Shown here: positions 63,904 through 64,000 of the stretch, in pieces
How the letters are laid out: each line of letters begins with the position of its first letter
How positions within the stretch are numbered: the first letter of the stretch is position 1
Position numbers and translations under genes: made by a program
Assembly: GCA_001464955.1 (NCBI GenBank)
Contig: LNEM01000024.1
Location: 231,184-295,183, forward strand
Direction of reading: 5' to 3'
DNA from: Rhizobiales bacterium Ga0077537
Lineage (GTDB): Bacteria; Pseudomonadota; Alphaproteobacteria; Rhizobiales; Hyphomicrobiaceae
DNA length: 64,000 nt
Notes under the pieces: model-generated
Told to the model about the DNA's origin: nothing
Database searches by the model: none
What the model saw: only the letters and a program-made list of their open reading frames with translations

Positions 63904-64000
63904 TGGCCTGCTGCCGGTTCTGTGGACGCGCAGTTAAGCTAATCCCACCTTCCGCTCGAACTCAATCGGGCTGATGTAGCCGATGGTCGAGTGCCTGCGG
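63904..64000 (-). mobile_element. End of an IS3-family insertion sequence, runs off the window
   Basis: The terminal inverted repeat begins with TGGCCTGCTGCC at 63904 and continues GGTTCTGTGGAC, the general look of IS3-family ends (TGA-C-TGCCCCGGTTT-GTGGACA type). Inside it lies the C-terminus of the transposase. The other end and any target-site duplication are beyond the window. Confidence 0.75.
63934..64000 (-). CDS. IS3-family transposase OrfB, C-terminal end only
   Basis: 22 codons visible, ending TAA at 63934: RRHSTIGYISPIEFERKVGL then Ala. HSTIGYxSPxEFE is the well-known end of the DDE integrase-type OrfB in IS3 elements. The DDE residues lie outside the window. Confidence 0.88.
   Translation of the reverse strand, partial: RRHSTIGYISPIEFERKVGLA

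Overview
The window is about 65% GC and reads as the chromosome of an alphaproteobacterium, most likely a member of Hyphomicrobiales (Rhizobiales). The evidence is gene content and order: a cycHJKL-type cytochrome c maturation operon next to degP, a two-component pair and glnE; an RcGTA-type gene transfer agent cluster; ChrBA; and a CIO-type cytochrome bd oxidase. Genus-level placement is not possible from the sequence alone. Only the last ~1.3 kb looks foreign: GC drops, an accessory membrane-protein gene is cut at its 5' end, and an IS3-family element runs off the window.

Layout. 1-2103: 3' part of pepN. 2142-4981 (minus): a stress-sensing block of EF-hand protein, ECF sigma factor, anti-sigma factor and CnrX/CpxP-like periplasmic sensor. 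5077-11766 (minus): degP, an OmpR-type regulator, its histidine kinase and glnE. 11937-13175 (plus): a secreted trypsin-like protease with a C-terminal peptidoglycan-binding domain, sitting between degP and the ccm genes. 13192-17427 (minus): ccmIEFH. 17538-20605 (minus): a glycine-zipper lipoprotein and a PepSY-like protein/PhoP-like/PhoQ-like set.

20666-36358 (minus) is a complete, apparently intact gene transfer agent cluster in RcGTA order. From an AT-rich promoter region near 36.55 kb it runs: small terminase, large terminase, portal, protease, capsid, connector and closure proteins, a tiny extra ORF, tail terminator, tail tube, two tail-assembly chaperones, a very short tape measure, the four tail-tip genes, and a lysis gene at the end. 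That lysis gene fuses an amidase-like module, a GH108 muramidase and a holin-like membrane domain, and the holin part keeps its own in-frame ribosome binding site and ATG. The two chaperone ORFs look linked by a possible -1 frameshift. These are the most interesting signals in the window.

36724-49724: metabolic genes. They are hexose-6-phosphate mutarotase, a TauE/SafE exporter, Sua5, an acyl-CoA dehydrogenase, a DUF3592 protein, nitronate monooxygenase, and a catabolic set of enolase-superfamily dehydratase, LLM oxidoreductase, PRISE-type reductase, CoA-transferase and HMG-CoA lyase. 49916-57316: CBS protein, a truncated Fur/Zur-like ORF divergent from a CobW/ZigA-type metallochaperone with a Zur-box-like palindrome between them, a small Cys-rich secreted protein, a cupin, a 2-hydroxyacid dehydrogenase, and cydAB. 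57662-62460: TPR protein, chrBA chromate resistance and an aldo/keto reductase. 62934-64000: the truncated accessory gene and the IS3 end.

No tRNA, rRNA or CRISPR array was recognised. Function calls rest on motif recognition by eye, not on database searches.
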